Assembly: GCF_030817655.1 (NCBI RefSeq)
Contig: NZ_JAUSZM010000003.1
Span: forward strand, 7,254,001 to 7,318,000
Source of the DNA: Streptomyces sp. V4I2
Lineage (GTDB): Bacteria; Actinomycetota; Actinomycetes; Streptomycetales; Streptomycetaceae
Direction of reading: 5' to 3'
DNA: 64,000 bases
The position numbers and the translations under genes were made by a program. Positions 27,790 to 37,700 of this stretch are shown piece by piece. The notes under the pieces were generated by a model that was not told the origin of the DNA, did not search any database, and saw nothing but the letters and a program-made list of their open reading frames with translations. Numbering within the stretch: position 1 is the first letter of the stretch; each line of letters begins with the position of its first letter.

Positions 27790-28818
27790 TCAGCCGAGCT
27801 GCGGGATGACTTCGGCACCCAGCCGCCGGATGTTCTCCTCGGTGGCCGCCAGGTCTCCCGAGCCCTCCGTGAGCAGGGCGAACCGGGTGACGCCGGTCCG
27901 CTCGCTGGTCGCCGCCAGCCGGTCGGCGCACAGTCGCGAGGTGCCCACCGGGTGCAGTCCGCAGAGCAGTTCGGTGTACGCCAGCGGGTCGCGCATCGAA
28001 CGCTCGCGGCCGTCCACCGTGACATGGGCGCCGAGACCCTGCTTCAGCCAGCCCGGCATCGCCTTCGTCAGCGTCTCCACCGCGTCCGTACGCCGGTCCG
28101 CGATCTGGCAGACGCCGGCCGACACATGGCCCGCGCCGAGGACCTCCTCCGGCGAACGCCCCGCCGCCCGCGCGAGCCTGCGCCACAGGGCGACCATCTC
28201 GGCCTTCTCCTCGTCCCCCACGTGCATCCCGAGCAGCATCGGCAGTCCGCGCTCGGCGGCCAGCCGCACGCTCGCCGGGGAGGTGCACGCGACGACGACC
28301 TCGGGGCCCGAGGCCTCCGTCAGCGCCTCCGACGGCCTCGGTACGACAGGGACCTCGCGGAAGGTGAACCGCTCGCCGGCGGCCGCGACCGAGGGTTCGC
28401 GCAGCCAGCGCACCAGCAGATCGAGTGATTCCGGGAACCCCGACTCGTACGCTTCGAGGCCCGCGCCGAAGACCTCCAGGTCGACCCACGGTCCGCCGCG
28501 CCCCACGCCCAGCGAGAAGCGCCCGCCGCTCGTCAGGTGCAGCAGCGCGGCCTGTTCGCCGAGGGCCACGGGGTGGGTGGTGGGCAGCACGCTGACGGCG
28601 GTGCCGACCCGGATGCGACGAGTGCGGCCGAGCAGTAACGCCGCCAGCGTGACCGCGGACGGACAGGTGCCGTACGGCACGAAGTGGTGCTCGGCCAGCC
28701 AGACCGCGTCCAGGCCGGCTTCCTCCGCGACCTCGGCCGAGCGGACCGCGCGGTGCAGCGCCTCCCCCTGGCCCTGCCCCGGGAACTGGGCCGCCAACAC
28801 GAAACTTCCTACGTGCAT
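27790..28818 (-). CDS. LLM-class flavin-dependent oxidoreductase with a TTA codon
   Basis: A 342-aa bacterial luciferase-like monooxygenase, probably F420- or FMN-dependent. The TIM-barrel signature is visible in EEAGLDAVWLAEHHF near residues 30-45, RIRVGTAVSVLPTTHPV, and LGVGRGGPW. ATG 28818 is preferred because AGGA lies about six bases upstream and the product starts MHVGSFVLAAQFPGQ; longer frames add a non-family leader. Codon 61 (28638-28636) is TTA, the rare leucine codon read by bldA tRNA, so translation should depend on development. It is the only in-frame TTA I found among the genes here. Substrate unknown. Confidence 0.87.
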   Translation of the reverse strand: MHVGSFVLAAQFPGQGQGEALHRAVRSAEVAEEAGLDAVWLAEHHFVPYGTCPSAVTLAALLLGRTRRIRVGTAVSVLPTTHPVALGEQAALLHLTSGGRFSLGVGRGGPWVDLEVFGAGLEAYESGFPESLDLLVRWLREPSVAAAGERFTFREVPVVPRPSEALTEASGPEVVVACTSPASVRLAAERGLPMLLGMHVGDEEKAEMVALWRRLARAAGRSPEEVLGAGHVSAGVCQIADRRTDAVETLTKAMPGWLKQGLGAHVTVDGRERSMRDPLAYTELLCGLHPVGTSRLCADRLAATSERTGVTRFALLTEGSGDLAATEENIRRLGAEVIPQLG

Positions 28819-29040
28819 CGCATTTCCTGCTTCCTTGGCTCCGACGCGGAGCTCCCCCACCCGGCATAACCGTCTGACACGTGCCGAGGACACGGCCTGG
28901 CGAAGAGATTTGCGGATTGTCTGCAGAATGAGGCGCGGTGGAGGGGGACTTGTGGGGGTTGGTTCCCTACGCGTACCCCCGTCCGTGCCGCGTAGGCTGG
29001 ACACAGCCCATGCTCCCTGTATAGCCCCGTGAGGTGTCCC

Positions 29041-29382
29041 GTGTCCCCGCGTCGCAACCGACCCAAGGGAGCTGGTTCGTCAGGCTCGTCCGGCCGGAGC
29101 GCCGAGGACGACCGTTCCGGCCGCTACGGCGGCTTCCAGTCCGCCGAGGACTGGCAGGGCGACCAGTGGAGCGTGCGTCATGTGGCCGGGGCGAGCGCCC
29201 AGGGGAAGGCGTACCGCTGCCCGGGCTGCGAGCAGCTGATCCCGGACGGCGTTCCGCACGTCGTGGCCTGGCCCGCGCACTCGGGCGTCGACGAGCGCCG
29301 CCACTGGCACAAGGCGTGCTGGAACGCGAAGGACCGCCGCACCACGCGGGTGCAGCGGTCCCGTAACGCGCCGAGGTTCTGA
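29041..29382 (+). CDS. small zinc-ribbon-like protein, function unknown
   Basis: 113 aa: a basic, Ser/Gly-rich N-terminus followed by a compact domain with a potential zinc site, YRCPGCEQLI (CxxC) and HWHKACW (HxxxC). Similar actinobacterial proteins are often annotated only as ATP/GTP-binding without support; I see no P-loop. GTG 29041 is preceded by GTGAGGTG. It converges on the ABC genes with only 21 nt between. Confidence 0.75.
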   Translation: MSPRRNRPKGAGSSGSSGRSAEDDRSGRYGGFQSAEDWQGDQWSVRHVAGASAQGKAYRCPGCEQLIPDGVPHVVAWPAHSGVDERRHWHKACWNAKDRRTTRVQRSRNAPRF

Positions 29383-29403
29383 GAGCCCCGTTGTCGGTGT
29401 GGC

Positions 29404-30276
29404 CTACACGTCCCGCTTCTCCAGCAGCGCGAAGGCGCCGGCGAACGCGGCGGCCGTGACGCCGAGGGCGATCCACAGCGGGTCCCAGCCGGACGGGCCC
29501 GTCTCGGTGAGGGAGTTGGAGTAGAAGACGCTGAGCTGGTTCGGGATGGAGTACTCGAACAGGGCCTGGCGCAGGTCCTCCAGCGAGGCCGAGAACATGA
29601 ACAGCGCGATGACCAGCGGGGCCAGCACCAGGCCGATCATGATGGTGATCGCGCCCGCCGAGTGCCGGATGATCGAGCCGACCACCAGCGAGAGCAGGCC
29701 GAGCAGCGCGATGTAGAACGAGATGCCGACCGTGCCCTTCAGCCACTCCTGGGCGGAGGGCTCCTTGGCGCCCTCCAGCATGGCGACGTCCGCCAGGGCG
29801 ACCAGCAGGGCCGACACCAGCGTCACCACGAACGCGACCGAGAAGAACACGATCGCCTTCGCGGCGAGGACCCGGCCGCGCGAGGGGCAGGCCACCATGG
29901 TGGTCCGGATCATGCCGGTGCCGTACTCCGAGGCCGTGGTCATCACGCCGAGCGTGATGATGCACATGCTGCCGAGGAGCAGCCCGAAGAAGCCGAACGA
30001 CAGCGGGTTCTCGCCCGCCAGGCTCTCCTCGCCCGAGTTCGAGGCGACCAGCGCGCCGGCCGCGAGCCCGATGCCGATGACGAGCAGCACGAACACGCCG
30101 AGCGTCCACATCGTGGAGCGCACCGACCGGATCTTGGTCCACTCGGAGGCGATCGCGTGCCCGAGGTGCGTACGCAGCACGGGGATCGGCGAGGTGTACG
30201 TGGGGTACGACGGTCCGGACGAGGCCTGCCAGGTGGTGGGCGCGGCCTGCGGCATCTGGGGCTGCGGGGTGCTCAT
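29404..30276 (-). CDS. ABC-2 family transporter permease (pair B)
   Basis: 290 aa: a Pro/Gln/Thr-rich cytoplasmic start, then ASEWTKIRSVRSTMWTL before the first of about six helices, and EYGTGMIRTTM in the loop after helix 2. The same ExTKIRS and EYxTGMIRT motifs occur in the permease of pair A, so the two arose by duplication. It overlaps its ATPase gene by 4 nt (ATGA). Export substrate unknown. Confidence 0.88.
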   Translation of the reverse strand: MSTPQPQMPQAAPTTWQASSGPSYPTYTSPIPVLRTHLGHAIASEWTKIRSVRSTMWTLGVFVLLVIGIGLAAGALVASNSGEESLAGENPLSFGFFGLLLGSMCIITLGVMTTASEYGTGMIRTTMVACPSRGRVLAAKAIVFFSVAFVVTLVSALLVALADVAMLEGAKEPSAQEWLKGTVGISFYIALLGLLSLVVGSIIRHSAGAITIMIGLVLAPLVIALFMFSASLEDLRQALFEYSIPNQLSVFYSNSLTETGPSGWDPLWIALGVTAAAFAGAFALLEKRDV

Positions 30277-31622
30277 CGGGCGTCCTCGGGCTTGTTCGGG
30301 TCGGCGGCAGGGGCGGAGGAGGCGGGGGCAGGGGCTCCCGGGGCAGGCGCGGCGGGCTGCGCGGCGGGCTGCGCGGCGGGCGAGGGCTGTCCTTGCGGTG
30401 CTTGGGGTGCCTGCGGTGCTTGCGGTGTCTGCGGGGCTTGCGGTGCCTGGGGAGCGTACGGGGCCTGCGGGGCGTACGGGTTGGGCGCACCGGCGCCGGG
30501 GCCCGGAGCGGCGCCCGGAGCGCCGTACGGGCCCGCGGGCGGCTGCGCCTGCGGCATCTGCTGCTGCCCCTGCGGCATGGAGAACGGCTGCCCGCCCTGC
30601 TGGGGCGGCGGCGGGGCGTACCAGCCCGGCTGGCCCTGCCCCGGTACCGGCATCGGCGGCTGCGCGCCCGGCGGCAGCGGCTGCTGGAGCCCGGTCTTCT
30701 GGTCGATGGTCGAGCGGTAGTCGACGGCGCCCTGCGTCATCCGCATGTACGCCTCCTCCAGCGAGGCCTGGTGCGGCGACAGCTCCCACAGGCGTACGTC
30801 GGTGTCGTGCGCGATGTCGCTGATGCGCGGCAGCGGCAGTCCCGTCACGCGCAGCGCCCCGTCCTGCTCCGGCATCACGTGCGCGCCCGCCTCGGTGAGC
30901 GCGGACGACAGCTTCTCGCGCAGCTGCGGGTCGGTCTCCGGCGTACGGACGCGCGCGAAGTCGGCCGAGTTGGCCGAGATGAAGTCCTTGATGTTCATGT
31001 CGGCGAGCAGCTGCCCGCGCCCGATCACGATCAGGTGATCGGCGGTCACCGCCATCTCGCTCATGAGGTGCGAGGAGACGAAGACCGTACGGCCCTCCGC
31101 CGCGAGCGCCTTCATGAGGTTGCGCACCCACAGGATGCCCTCGGGGTCGAGCCCGTTGACCGGCTCGTCGAACAGCAGCACCTGCGGGTCGCCGAGCAGC
31201 GCCGCGGCGATGCCGAGCCGCTGCCCCATGCCGAGCGAGAAGCCCTTGGAGCGCTTCCTGGCCACGTCCTGGAGGCCGACCACACCGAGCACCTCGTCGA
31301 CCCGCCGGGCCGGGATGCCGGACAGCTGGGCAAGGCACAGCAGGTGGTTGCGGGCGGCCCGGCCGCCGTGCACGGCCTTGGCGTCGAGCAGCGCGCCGAC
31401 CTGCCGGGGCGCGTTCGGCAGCCTGCGGTACGGATAGCCGCCGATCGTCACCTGCCCCGAGGTGGGGTTGTCCAGGCCGAGGATCATCCGCATCGTCGTC
31501 GACTTGCCCGAGCCGTTGGGCCCGAGGAATCCGGTGACGGCACCGGGCCGCACCTGGAAGGAAAGGTTGTACACAGCGGTCTTGTCGCCGTAGCGCTTGG
31601 TCAGGCCGACTGCCTCGATCAT
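30273..31622 (-). CDS. ABC transporter ATP-binding protein with long Pro/Gln/Ala-rich tail (pair B)
   Basis: 449 aa. The ATPase domain occupies about the first 300 residues: Walker A GPNGSGKS near 35-42, a signature variant FSLGMGQRLGIA, Walker B VLLFDEPVNGLDPEG and switch VSSHLMSEMA. The last 130 or so residues are low-complexity, with PQAPYAPQAPQAPQTPQAP repeats, which is unusual for an ABC ATPase and absent from the neighbouring paralog. ATG 31622 gives the family start MIEAVGLTKRYG; TTG 31640 and GTG 31631 are possible but lack better ribosome-binding sites. It is coupled to the permease downstream. Confidence 0.88.
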   Translation of the reverse strand: MIEAVGLTKRYGDKTAVYNLSFQVRPGAVTGFLGPNGSGKSTTMRMILGLDNPTSGQVTIGGYPYRRLPNAPRQVGALLDAKAVHGGRAARNHLLCLAQLSGIPARRVDEVLGVVGLQDVARKRSKGFSLGMGQRLGIAAALLGDPQVLLFDEPVNGLDPEGILWVRNLMKALAAEGRTVFVSSHLMSEMAVTADHLIVIGRGQLLADMNIKDFISANSADFARVRTPETDPQLREKLSSALTEAGAHVMPEQDGALRVTGLPLPRISDIAHDTDVRLWELSPHQASLEEAYMRMTQGAVDYRSTIDQKTGLQQPLPPGAQPPMPVPGQGQPGWYAPPPPQQGGQPFSMPQGQQQMPQAQPPAGPYGAPGAAPGPGAGAPNPYAPQAPYAPQAPQAPQTPQAPQAPQAPQGQPSPAAQPAAQPAAPAPGAPAPASSAPAADPNKPEDAR

Positions 31623-31734
31623 GCTCCGCACCCATCGCAAGGTTCAGGACAGCGGGGCACACGCCCCCCGTAAGGGTTAGGAGCTTATCGGGGCGCTGAC
31701 GGTTCCGCTCAAATCGAAGCAAAGCCCAGAGCGG

Positions 31735-32505
31735 TCACGCATCCCGCTTCTTCAACAGGACATAACCGCCGATCAGCGCCGCGAGCACCCACAGCGCCAT
31801 GATCCCGAGGCCGCCCCAGGGGCCGTACGGAGTGTCGTCGTCGATCGGGGGGACCACCTGCATGATCTTGCTGCCGGCCTGGTCGGGCAGATAGCGGCCG
31901 ATCTTCTTCGTCGCGTCGACGTTGCCGAGGATGTTGGAGATCAGGAAGAAGAACGGCATCAGGATGCCCAGCGACAGCATCGGCGAGCGCAGCATCGCGG
32001 CCACGCCCATCGAGAACATCACGATGAGGGTCATGTAGAGACCGCCGCCGATGACCGCGCGCAGCACACCGGAGTCGCCGATCTGCGCCTTGTGGGTGCC
32101 CAGCATCGCCTGCCCCAGGAAGAAGGCGACGAAGCTGGTGGCCAGGCCGACGGCCAGCGAGAGCGCGGTCGCGACCGCGATCTTGCTGAAGAGGAAGGTG
32201 CCGCGCTGCGGTACGGCGGCCAGCGAGGTGCGGATCATGCCGGTGCTGTACTCGTTCGACACGACGAGCACCCCGAACACGATCATCGCGAGCTGACCGA
32301 GGCTCATGCCCGCGAAGCTGATGAACGTCGGGTCGAAGGAGAGCTGGTCGTCGCGGTTCATCGTGTCGAACTCGTTCTTCGACAGCGCCGAGATCAGCAT
32401 GCCGAGGGCGATGGTGACGACCACCGCCAGGGAGAGCGTCCACACGGTGGAGGCCACCGACCGGATCTTGGTCCACTCGGACCGGACGACCTGGATCGCC
32501 GCCAT
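31735..32505 (-). CDS. ABC-2 family transporter permease (pair A)
   Basis: 256 aa, six predicted helices, RSEWTKIRSVASTVWTL at the start and NEYSTGMIRTSLAAVPQR after helix 2, closely matching the pair B permease but without its Pro-rich leader. ATG 32505 has AGGGGA seven bases upstream. It lies 2 nt after its ATPase gene and 112 nt before the pair B ATPase, so all four genes may be one transcript. Confidence 0.88.
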   Translation of the reverse strand: MAAIQVVRSEWTKIRSVASTVWTLSLAVVVTIALGMLISALSKNEFDTMNRDDQLSFDPTFISFAGMSLGQLAMIVFGVLVVSNEYSTGMIRTSLAAVPQRGTFLFSKIAVATALSLAVGLATSFVAFFLGQAMLGTHKAQIGDSGVLRAVIGGGLYMTLIVMFSMGVAAMLRSPMLSLGILMPFFFLISNILGNVDATKKIGRYLPDQAGSKIMQVVPPIDDDTPYGPWGGLGIMALWVLAALIGGYVLLKKRDA

Positions 32506-32507
32506 GG

Positions 32508-33461
32508 TCAGTTCCCCTTCCAGCCGTCGCCCCACTGCGGTTGCTCCAAGGGCGTGTCGGCGTGTGCGTGGTACTCGACCGACTCCGCGGTCAGCTGCAT
32601 GAACGCCTCCTCCAGGGAGGCCTGCTGAGGGCTCAGCTCGTGCAGCACGATCTGGTACTGGGCGGCCAGTTCACCGATGTACTCGGGCTTGGTGCCGTCG
32701 ACCTCCAGCGTGCCGTTGCCGGTCTCCACGGCGGTGATCCCGGCGCTGTGCAGCACGTCCAGCAGCCGCTCGCGGTGCGGCGAGCGGATCCGGACGTACG
32801 ACCGCGAGTTCTGCGCGATGAAGTCGGCCATGGAGGTGTCGGCGAGCAGCCGCCCCTGCCCGATGACGACCAGGTGGTCGGCGGTCAGCGCCATCTCGCT
32901 CATCAGGTGGGAGGAGACGAAGACCGTACGGCCCTGCGCCGCCAGCGACTTCATCAGGTTGCGGATCCAATGGATGCCCTCTGGGTCGAGGCCGTTGACC
33001 GGCTCGTCGAACATCAGGATCCGCGGATCGCCCAGCAGCGCCCCCGCGATGCCGAGCCGCTGCCCCATGCCGAGCGAGAAGCCCTTGGCCTTCTTCTTCG
33101 CCACGGCCGTGAGCCCGACGGTGTCCAGCACCTCGTGCACCCGCTTCTTCGGGATGCCGTTGCTCTGCGCGAGGCACAGCAGGTGGTTGAAGGCGCTGCG
33201 CCCGCCGTGCATCGCCTTCGCGTCCAGCAGGGCGCCGATGTAGGTGAACGGGTCCTTCAGTTGGTCGTAGTGCTTGCCGTCGATACGGACGTCCCCGGCG
33301 GTCGGCCGGTCGAGCCCGAGCATCATCCGCATGGTGGTCGACTTGCCGGCGCCGTTCGGCCCGAGGAAGCCCGTCACGATGCCCGGTCTGACGGTGAAGG
33401 TCAGGTTGTTGACCGCCACCTTCTCGCCGTACCGCTTGGTCAGTCCCTCGAGCTCGATCAT
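32508..33461 (-). CDS. ABC transporter ATP-binding protein (pair A)
   Basis: 317 aa with Walker A GPNGAGKS, FSLGMGQRLGIAGALLGDP, Walker B ILMFDEPVNGLDPEG, and the same VSSHLMSEMALTADHL segment as the pair B ATPase. It ends shortly after the ELSPQQASLEEAFMQLTAE block that closes the shared domain and lacks the repetitive tail. ATG 33461 (MIELEGLTKRYG) is the family start; further in-frame codons upstream are not supported. First gene of the four-gene ABC cluster. Confidence 0.9.
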   Translation of the reverse strand: MIELEGLTKRYGEKVAVNNLTFTVRPGIVTGFLGPNGAGKSTTMRMMLGLDRPTAGDVRIDGKHYDQLKDPFTYIGALLDAKAMHGGRSAFNHLLCLAQSNGIPKKRVHEVLDTVGLTAVAKKKAKGFSLGMGQRLGIAGALLGDPRILMFDEPVNGLDPEGIHWIRNLMKSLAAQGRTVFVSSHLMSEMALTADHLVVIGQGRLLADTSMADFIAQNSRSYVRIRSPHRERLLDVLHSAGITAVETGNGTLEVDGTKPEYIGELAAQYQIVLHELSPQQASLEEAFMQLTAESVEYHAHADTPLEQPQWGDGWKGN

Positions 33462-33541
33462 GCGACCCACGCTAGGGGCGGGGTTCGGCGGATGCCAATC
33501 GTGTGGGCAAACGGAGACCGACGAGCGGGGCAAGAAAGGCG

Positions 33542-33577
33542 AAAGCCCGCACCCCCCTCGCGGAGGATGCGGGCCTT
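33542..33577 (-). terminator. terminator downstream of filP
   Basis: AAAGCCCGCA pairs with TGCGGGCCTTT (one bulge) around a 15-nt loop, with A/T at the stem base. It lies 37 nt past the filP stop and before the ABC cluster promoter region. Confidence 0.7.
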
Positions 33578-33613
33578 TGCCTTACTGCGTCACAGCCGTA
33601 CTACGGCACACGC

Positions 33614-34549
33614 TTACCGGGACTGCTGAGCCGGGACACCCCGGGAGATCGGCTCGTCGTCGGCCGGCGTGCCGGCGGCGGCCACCGCGGCGCCCGTGAG
33701 CGTGGCGAGCATCTCGCGCACGTTCGTCAGCTGGGCGTTGATGGAGTCGCGGCGGTTGGTGAGAGCCGCCAGCTCCCGCTCGGATTCCGAACGGATCCGG
33801 TCCGCCTTGGCGTTGGCGTCGGCCACGATGTCCTCGGCCTGGCGCTGCGCCGTCTCGACGGTCTGGCGGGCGCGGCGCTCGGCGTCCGTGCGCAGCTTCT
33901 CCGCCTCCAGGCGCAGCTGCTCCGCGCGGTGCTCGATCTCCGCGAGGCGCTTCTCCGCCTTCTGCTGACGCGACGCCAGGTCGCGCTCGGACTGCTCGCG
34001 GCGCTTGGCGAGGTTCGTCTCGAAGTCGGCGGCGGCCTGCGCGGCCTTGGCGCGGGTCTCCTCGAAGAGAGCGTCGGCCTCCTCGCGCTTCGACTGCGCG
34101 TCCTTCTGAGCCTCCGAACGCAGCTGCGAAGCGTCGCTCTTGGCCTTCTCGACGATCCGGACGCCCTCGTCCTCGGCCTTGGACTTGCGCTCCGCAGCGA
34201 ACGATTCTGCGTCGTTGCGAACCTGCTGGGCCGCGGACTCGGCAAGTTCGCGGTGCTGCTCGGCAGCGCGCCGGGCCTCCTCGCGCAGATCCTTGGCCTC
34301 CTCCTCGGCGAGGCGGAGGATCTTCTCGACACGCGCGCCGAGGCCGGCGTACGACGGCTCGGCGTCGGTCACCTGTGCCTGGGCGTTCTGCGTCTCGAGG
34401 TGAAGCTCCTCGATGCGCTTTTCCAGAGCAGTGATACGGGCCAGAGCGCTGTCACGGTCGGAGACGAGCTTCGAGATGCGTTCGTCCACCTGAGCGCGGT
34501 CGTACCCACGCCGCACAAGCTCGAAGCCGTAGGGGGAAGTGTCGCTCAT
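33614..34549 (-). CDS. filP: intermediate filament-like coiled-coil protein FilP
   Basis: A 311-aa cytoskeletal protein that gives hyphae mechanical rigidity and works with DivIVA and Scy at growing tips. The N-terminal YGFELVRRGYDRAQVDERI is a DivIVA-like lead, followed by a near-continuous Ala/Glu/Arg/Lys coiled coil from about residue 20 to 275 and a short nonhelical tail. Older annotation calls it a cellulose-binding protein. It sits 195 nt downstream of scy in the same direction; the gap contains a small hairpin (CACCC-CTTTT-GGGTG). Confidence 0.92.
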   Translation of the reverse strand: MSDTSPYGFELVRRGYDRAQVDERISKLVSDRDSALARITALEKRIEELHLETQNAQAQVTDAEPSYAGLGARVEKILRLAEEEAKDLREEARRAAEQHRELAESAAQQVRNDAESFAAERKSKAEDEGVRIVEKAKSDASQLRSEAQKDAQSKREEADALFEETRAKAAQAAADFETNLAKRREQSERDLASRQQKAEKRLAEIEHRAEQLRLEAEKLRTDAERRARQTVETAQRQAEDIVADANAKADRIRSESERELAALTNRRDSINAQLTNVREMLATLTGAAVAAAGTPADDEPISRGVPAQQSR

Positions 34550-34744
34550 GGGGTTCCTGTCGAATGAGACCGGTGAGGTGATAGGGGGAATCCTAGGGGC
34601 CGAAGCGGTGTGTCATCGAGCGGATGCGTGTTTGATCTGGAGAATGACACCCCTTTTGGGTGGCTAACTCGCGGACCACTTGCCAAAGACTTGGTCAAAG
34701 GCCCCAGAAGCCGCCGAAATTTGATCCTTTGTTCCCACCGTGTT

Positions 34745-37700
34745 CTAGCTGTCGGACGACTTGCCACCCGATCGAGGGGCGCCGACCGTGGCACCCGCCT
34801 TGACGCCGTCCTTGCCACTCGTGGGGGCCTCGAAGGATTCCAACGCCTCCAGGACGTCCTGGACACGGGAGATCTCGGCGTTGATGTCCTCGCGGCGACG
34901 CACCAGGATCTCCAGCTCGCGCTTGCCCTCCTCGACCGTGCGCTTCGCCTCGCGGATCGCCTCGGCCTTGAGCTCCTCGGCCTCCCGCACGAGCGCCGCC
35001 TTCTTCTGCTCGGCCTCCTTCAGGAGCCCCTCGGCCTTCTTGACAGCGGCGATGCGCACCTTGCCGGCCTCGGAGTTGGCCTCCGACACCAGCTCCTTGG
35101 CCTTCGCCTGCGACTTCTGCAGCTGCTCCTCGGAGGCCTTGATGAGCGCGTCGCAGCGGTCGCCGGTCGACTTCATCGTCTCGGCGGCCTCGCGGCGGGC
35201 CCGCTCGTGCAGGTTCTCGATCTCGGTCGTGATGCGGTCGCGCAGCTCCTCGGCCCGCTCCCTGATCGCGGTGGCGTCCCGGCGGGCGCCGACGAGCAGT
35301 TCGTCCGCGTCCGTACGGGCCTTCTCCACCCGGGCGTTGCCCTCGACCGTCGCCTCGGACACCAGCCGGTCGGCCTCGGTGCGGGCGGCGCCGACCATGC
35401 TGTCGGCCTGGGCCTCCGCCTCCGCGGTGGCCTTCTGTGCCTGCTGCTGCGCCTCGGTGAGCAGCTTGTCGGCCTCCGCGGCCGTCTCCGTGATGAGCTT
35501 GTCGACCTGCTCGGCCGCCTCGGAGCGCCGCTTGTTGGCTTCCTGGCGGGCCGCGTCCAGCGTGCGGTCGGCCTCGTCGCGCGCGGCCGAGGTGACCCGC
35601 TCGGCCTCCGACAGCGCCTCGGCCTTGACCCGCTCCGATTCGCTGCGGATCCGCTCGGCGTGCTGCTGGGCCGCCCCGACCGTGTCGGCGGCCTCGGCGC
35701 GCAGCCGCTCCGCCTCGCCGGTGGCCTCCCCGAGCAGCTGCTCGGCCTGGGCGAGCGCCTCGGACCGTACCCGCTCGGCCTCCGCGACCGTCTTGGACCG
35801 CAGCCGCTCCGCCTCGGCGACCGTCTCCTGGCGCAGCCGGTCGGTGTCCGTGATCGTCTCGGTGGTGAGCCGCTCGGCCTCGTTGCGTGCCTCGGTGATG
35901 AGGGTGTCGGCCTGCGTCGCCGCGTCCGACCGGATGCGGTTGGCGTCCTCGCGGGCGTCCGCCCGGGTACGCGCCGCCGCCTGGTCGGCCTCGGCGATGG
36001 CGTCCGACGCCTCGGTGCGCACCCGCTGGGCGTGCTCGGACGCGTCCGACCTGAGGCGCTCCGCCTCCTCGATCGCCTCCGAGACCGTGCGCTCGGCGAG
36101 CGCCTTGGCGGCGTCCGTCTCCTCGGTCGCCTCGCGCCGGACCCGGCTCGCGTCCTCGCCGGCCCGCTCCCGCTCGGCGTAGGCATCGGCGCGGACCCGG
36201 TCCGACTCCTCCTGGGCCTCGCGGCGCGTACGGTCCGCCACGTGCTCGGCGGCCGAACGCAGCCCGGCGATCTCCTCCTGGGCCTGCTCGTGCAGCCCGG
36301 CGACCGAGTCCCGTACCTGCTGGGCGTGCTGCTCGGCGGCCGACACCATCTCGGTGGCCCGCCGGTCGGCTTCCTCGACCAGGCGTACGGCCTCGGTCTG
36401 CGCCTCGTCGACGCGCTTGCGCGCCGAGGCCAGCAGTTCCTCGCTCTGCTCGCGGGCCCGGTGGCGCTCCTGGTCGGCCTCCTGCCGTGCCGTGCCGAGG
36501 TACTCCTCGGCCTCACGGCGACGCCGGTTGGCCTCCTCCTGCGCGGCGGCCAGCGTCTCCGACGCCTCCGTCGCCAGCCGCTCGGCGGCGGCCTGCGCCT
36601 CCGCCCGCACGCGGTCGGCGGTGTCCTGCGCCTCCGACTTCAGCCGCTCGGCCTCGGCCGCGGCCTCCGACCGCAGGCGTACGGCGATGGCCTCGCCCTC
36701 CGCGCGGGAGGCGGAGGCGTCCGAGGCGGCCTCGGTGCGCAGCCGCTCGGCCTCCGTCTCGGCCTGCTGCTGGAGCGTACGGATCCGCTCGGCGGCCTCG
36801 GCGCGCAGCCGGTCGATCTCCTCGGCGGCCTCCCGGCGGAGCCGCACTGCCTCCTCACGGGCGTCCGTGAGCGCCTGCTCGGCGGCGGTGAGGCGTTCCT
36901 CGGCCTCGGTGTGCAGCCGGGTCAGTTCCTCGGCGGCGTCCGCGCGGCGGGCCTCTATGGCCCGCTCGGTCGCCTCGTGCAGCTCGCGCGCGGCCCGCTC
37001 GGCGTCCGCCTTGATGCCCTCGGACTGCTCGACGACCTCCGCGCGGTGCCGCTCGGCCTCCTTGCGGGTGCGTTCCAGGGTCTCCTCGGCCTGCCGGCGC
37101 AGGGTCGTCGCCCGCTCGATGGCCTCCGTACGGACCTTCTCGCTGTCCGTGGTGGCCTTCTGGCGCAGCTCGTCCGCGTCCTGCCGGGTCTTCGCCAGCA
37201 GTTCCTCGGCGGTCCTGGCCGCCTCCTCGATCTGCTGGACGGCCTCCTTGCGGGCCTCCGCGCGGATCTTCTCGCCCTCGGCGACCGCGTCGGAGCGCAG
37301 CTGCTCGGCCTCGCCGCGCAGCCGGCGGGCCTCCTCCTGCAGCTCGACCGTCTTGGCGCGGTACTCCTTGGTGTCGTCCTTCGCCGCGCCCTTGAGCTGC
37401 TCGGCGATGTCGTGCGCCTCGGCGCGCAGCCGGTCCGCCTCGGCCTCCGCCTCGCTGCGGATCCGCTCGGCCTCCTCGGCGGCGGCCTTGGTGGTGTTCC
37501 GCGCGTCCTCCTGCGCCTTGACGAGGACGTCCTCGGCCGTCTTGGCCGCCTTCGACAGCTGGGTCGCGCTCTCCTCGGCCGTGAGGGTGCGGGCCTTCTC
37601 GGCGGCCTCGTCGAGCAGCTTCTCGGCCTCGGCGCGGGCGTCCGCGACGATCTGCTCGGCGTCCGACCTGGTGGCCTCGGCCTCCTTGGTGGCCTCGCTG

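Noticed and set aside
30380..30480. DNA tandem repeat or microsatellite element
   Set aside because: The periodicity is explained by the PQAP-type codons of the ABC ATPase tail, which is in frame and continuous with the protein.
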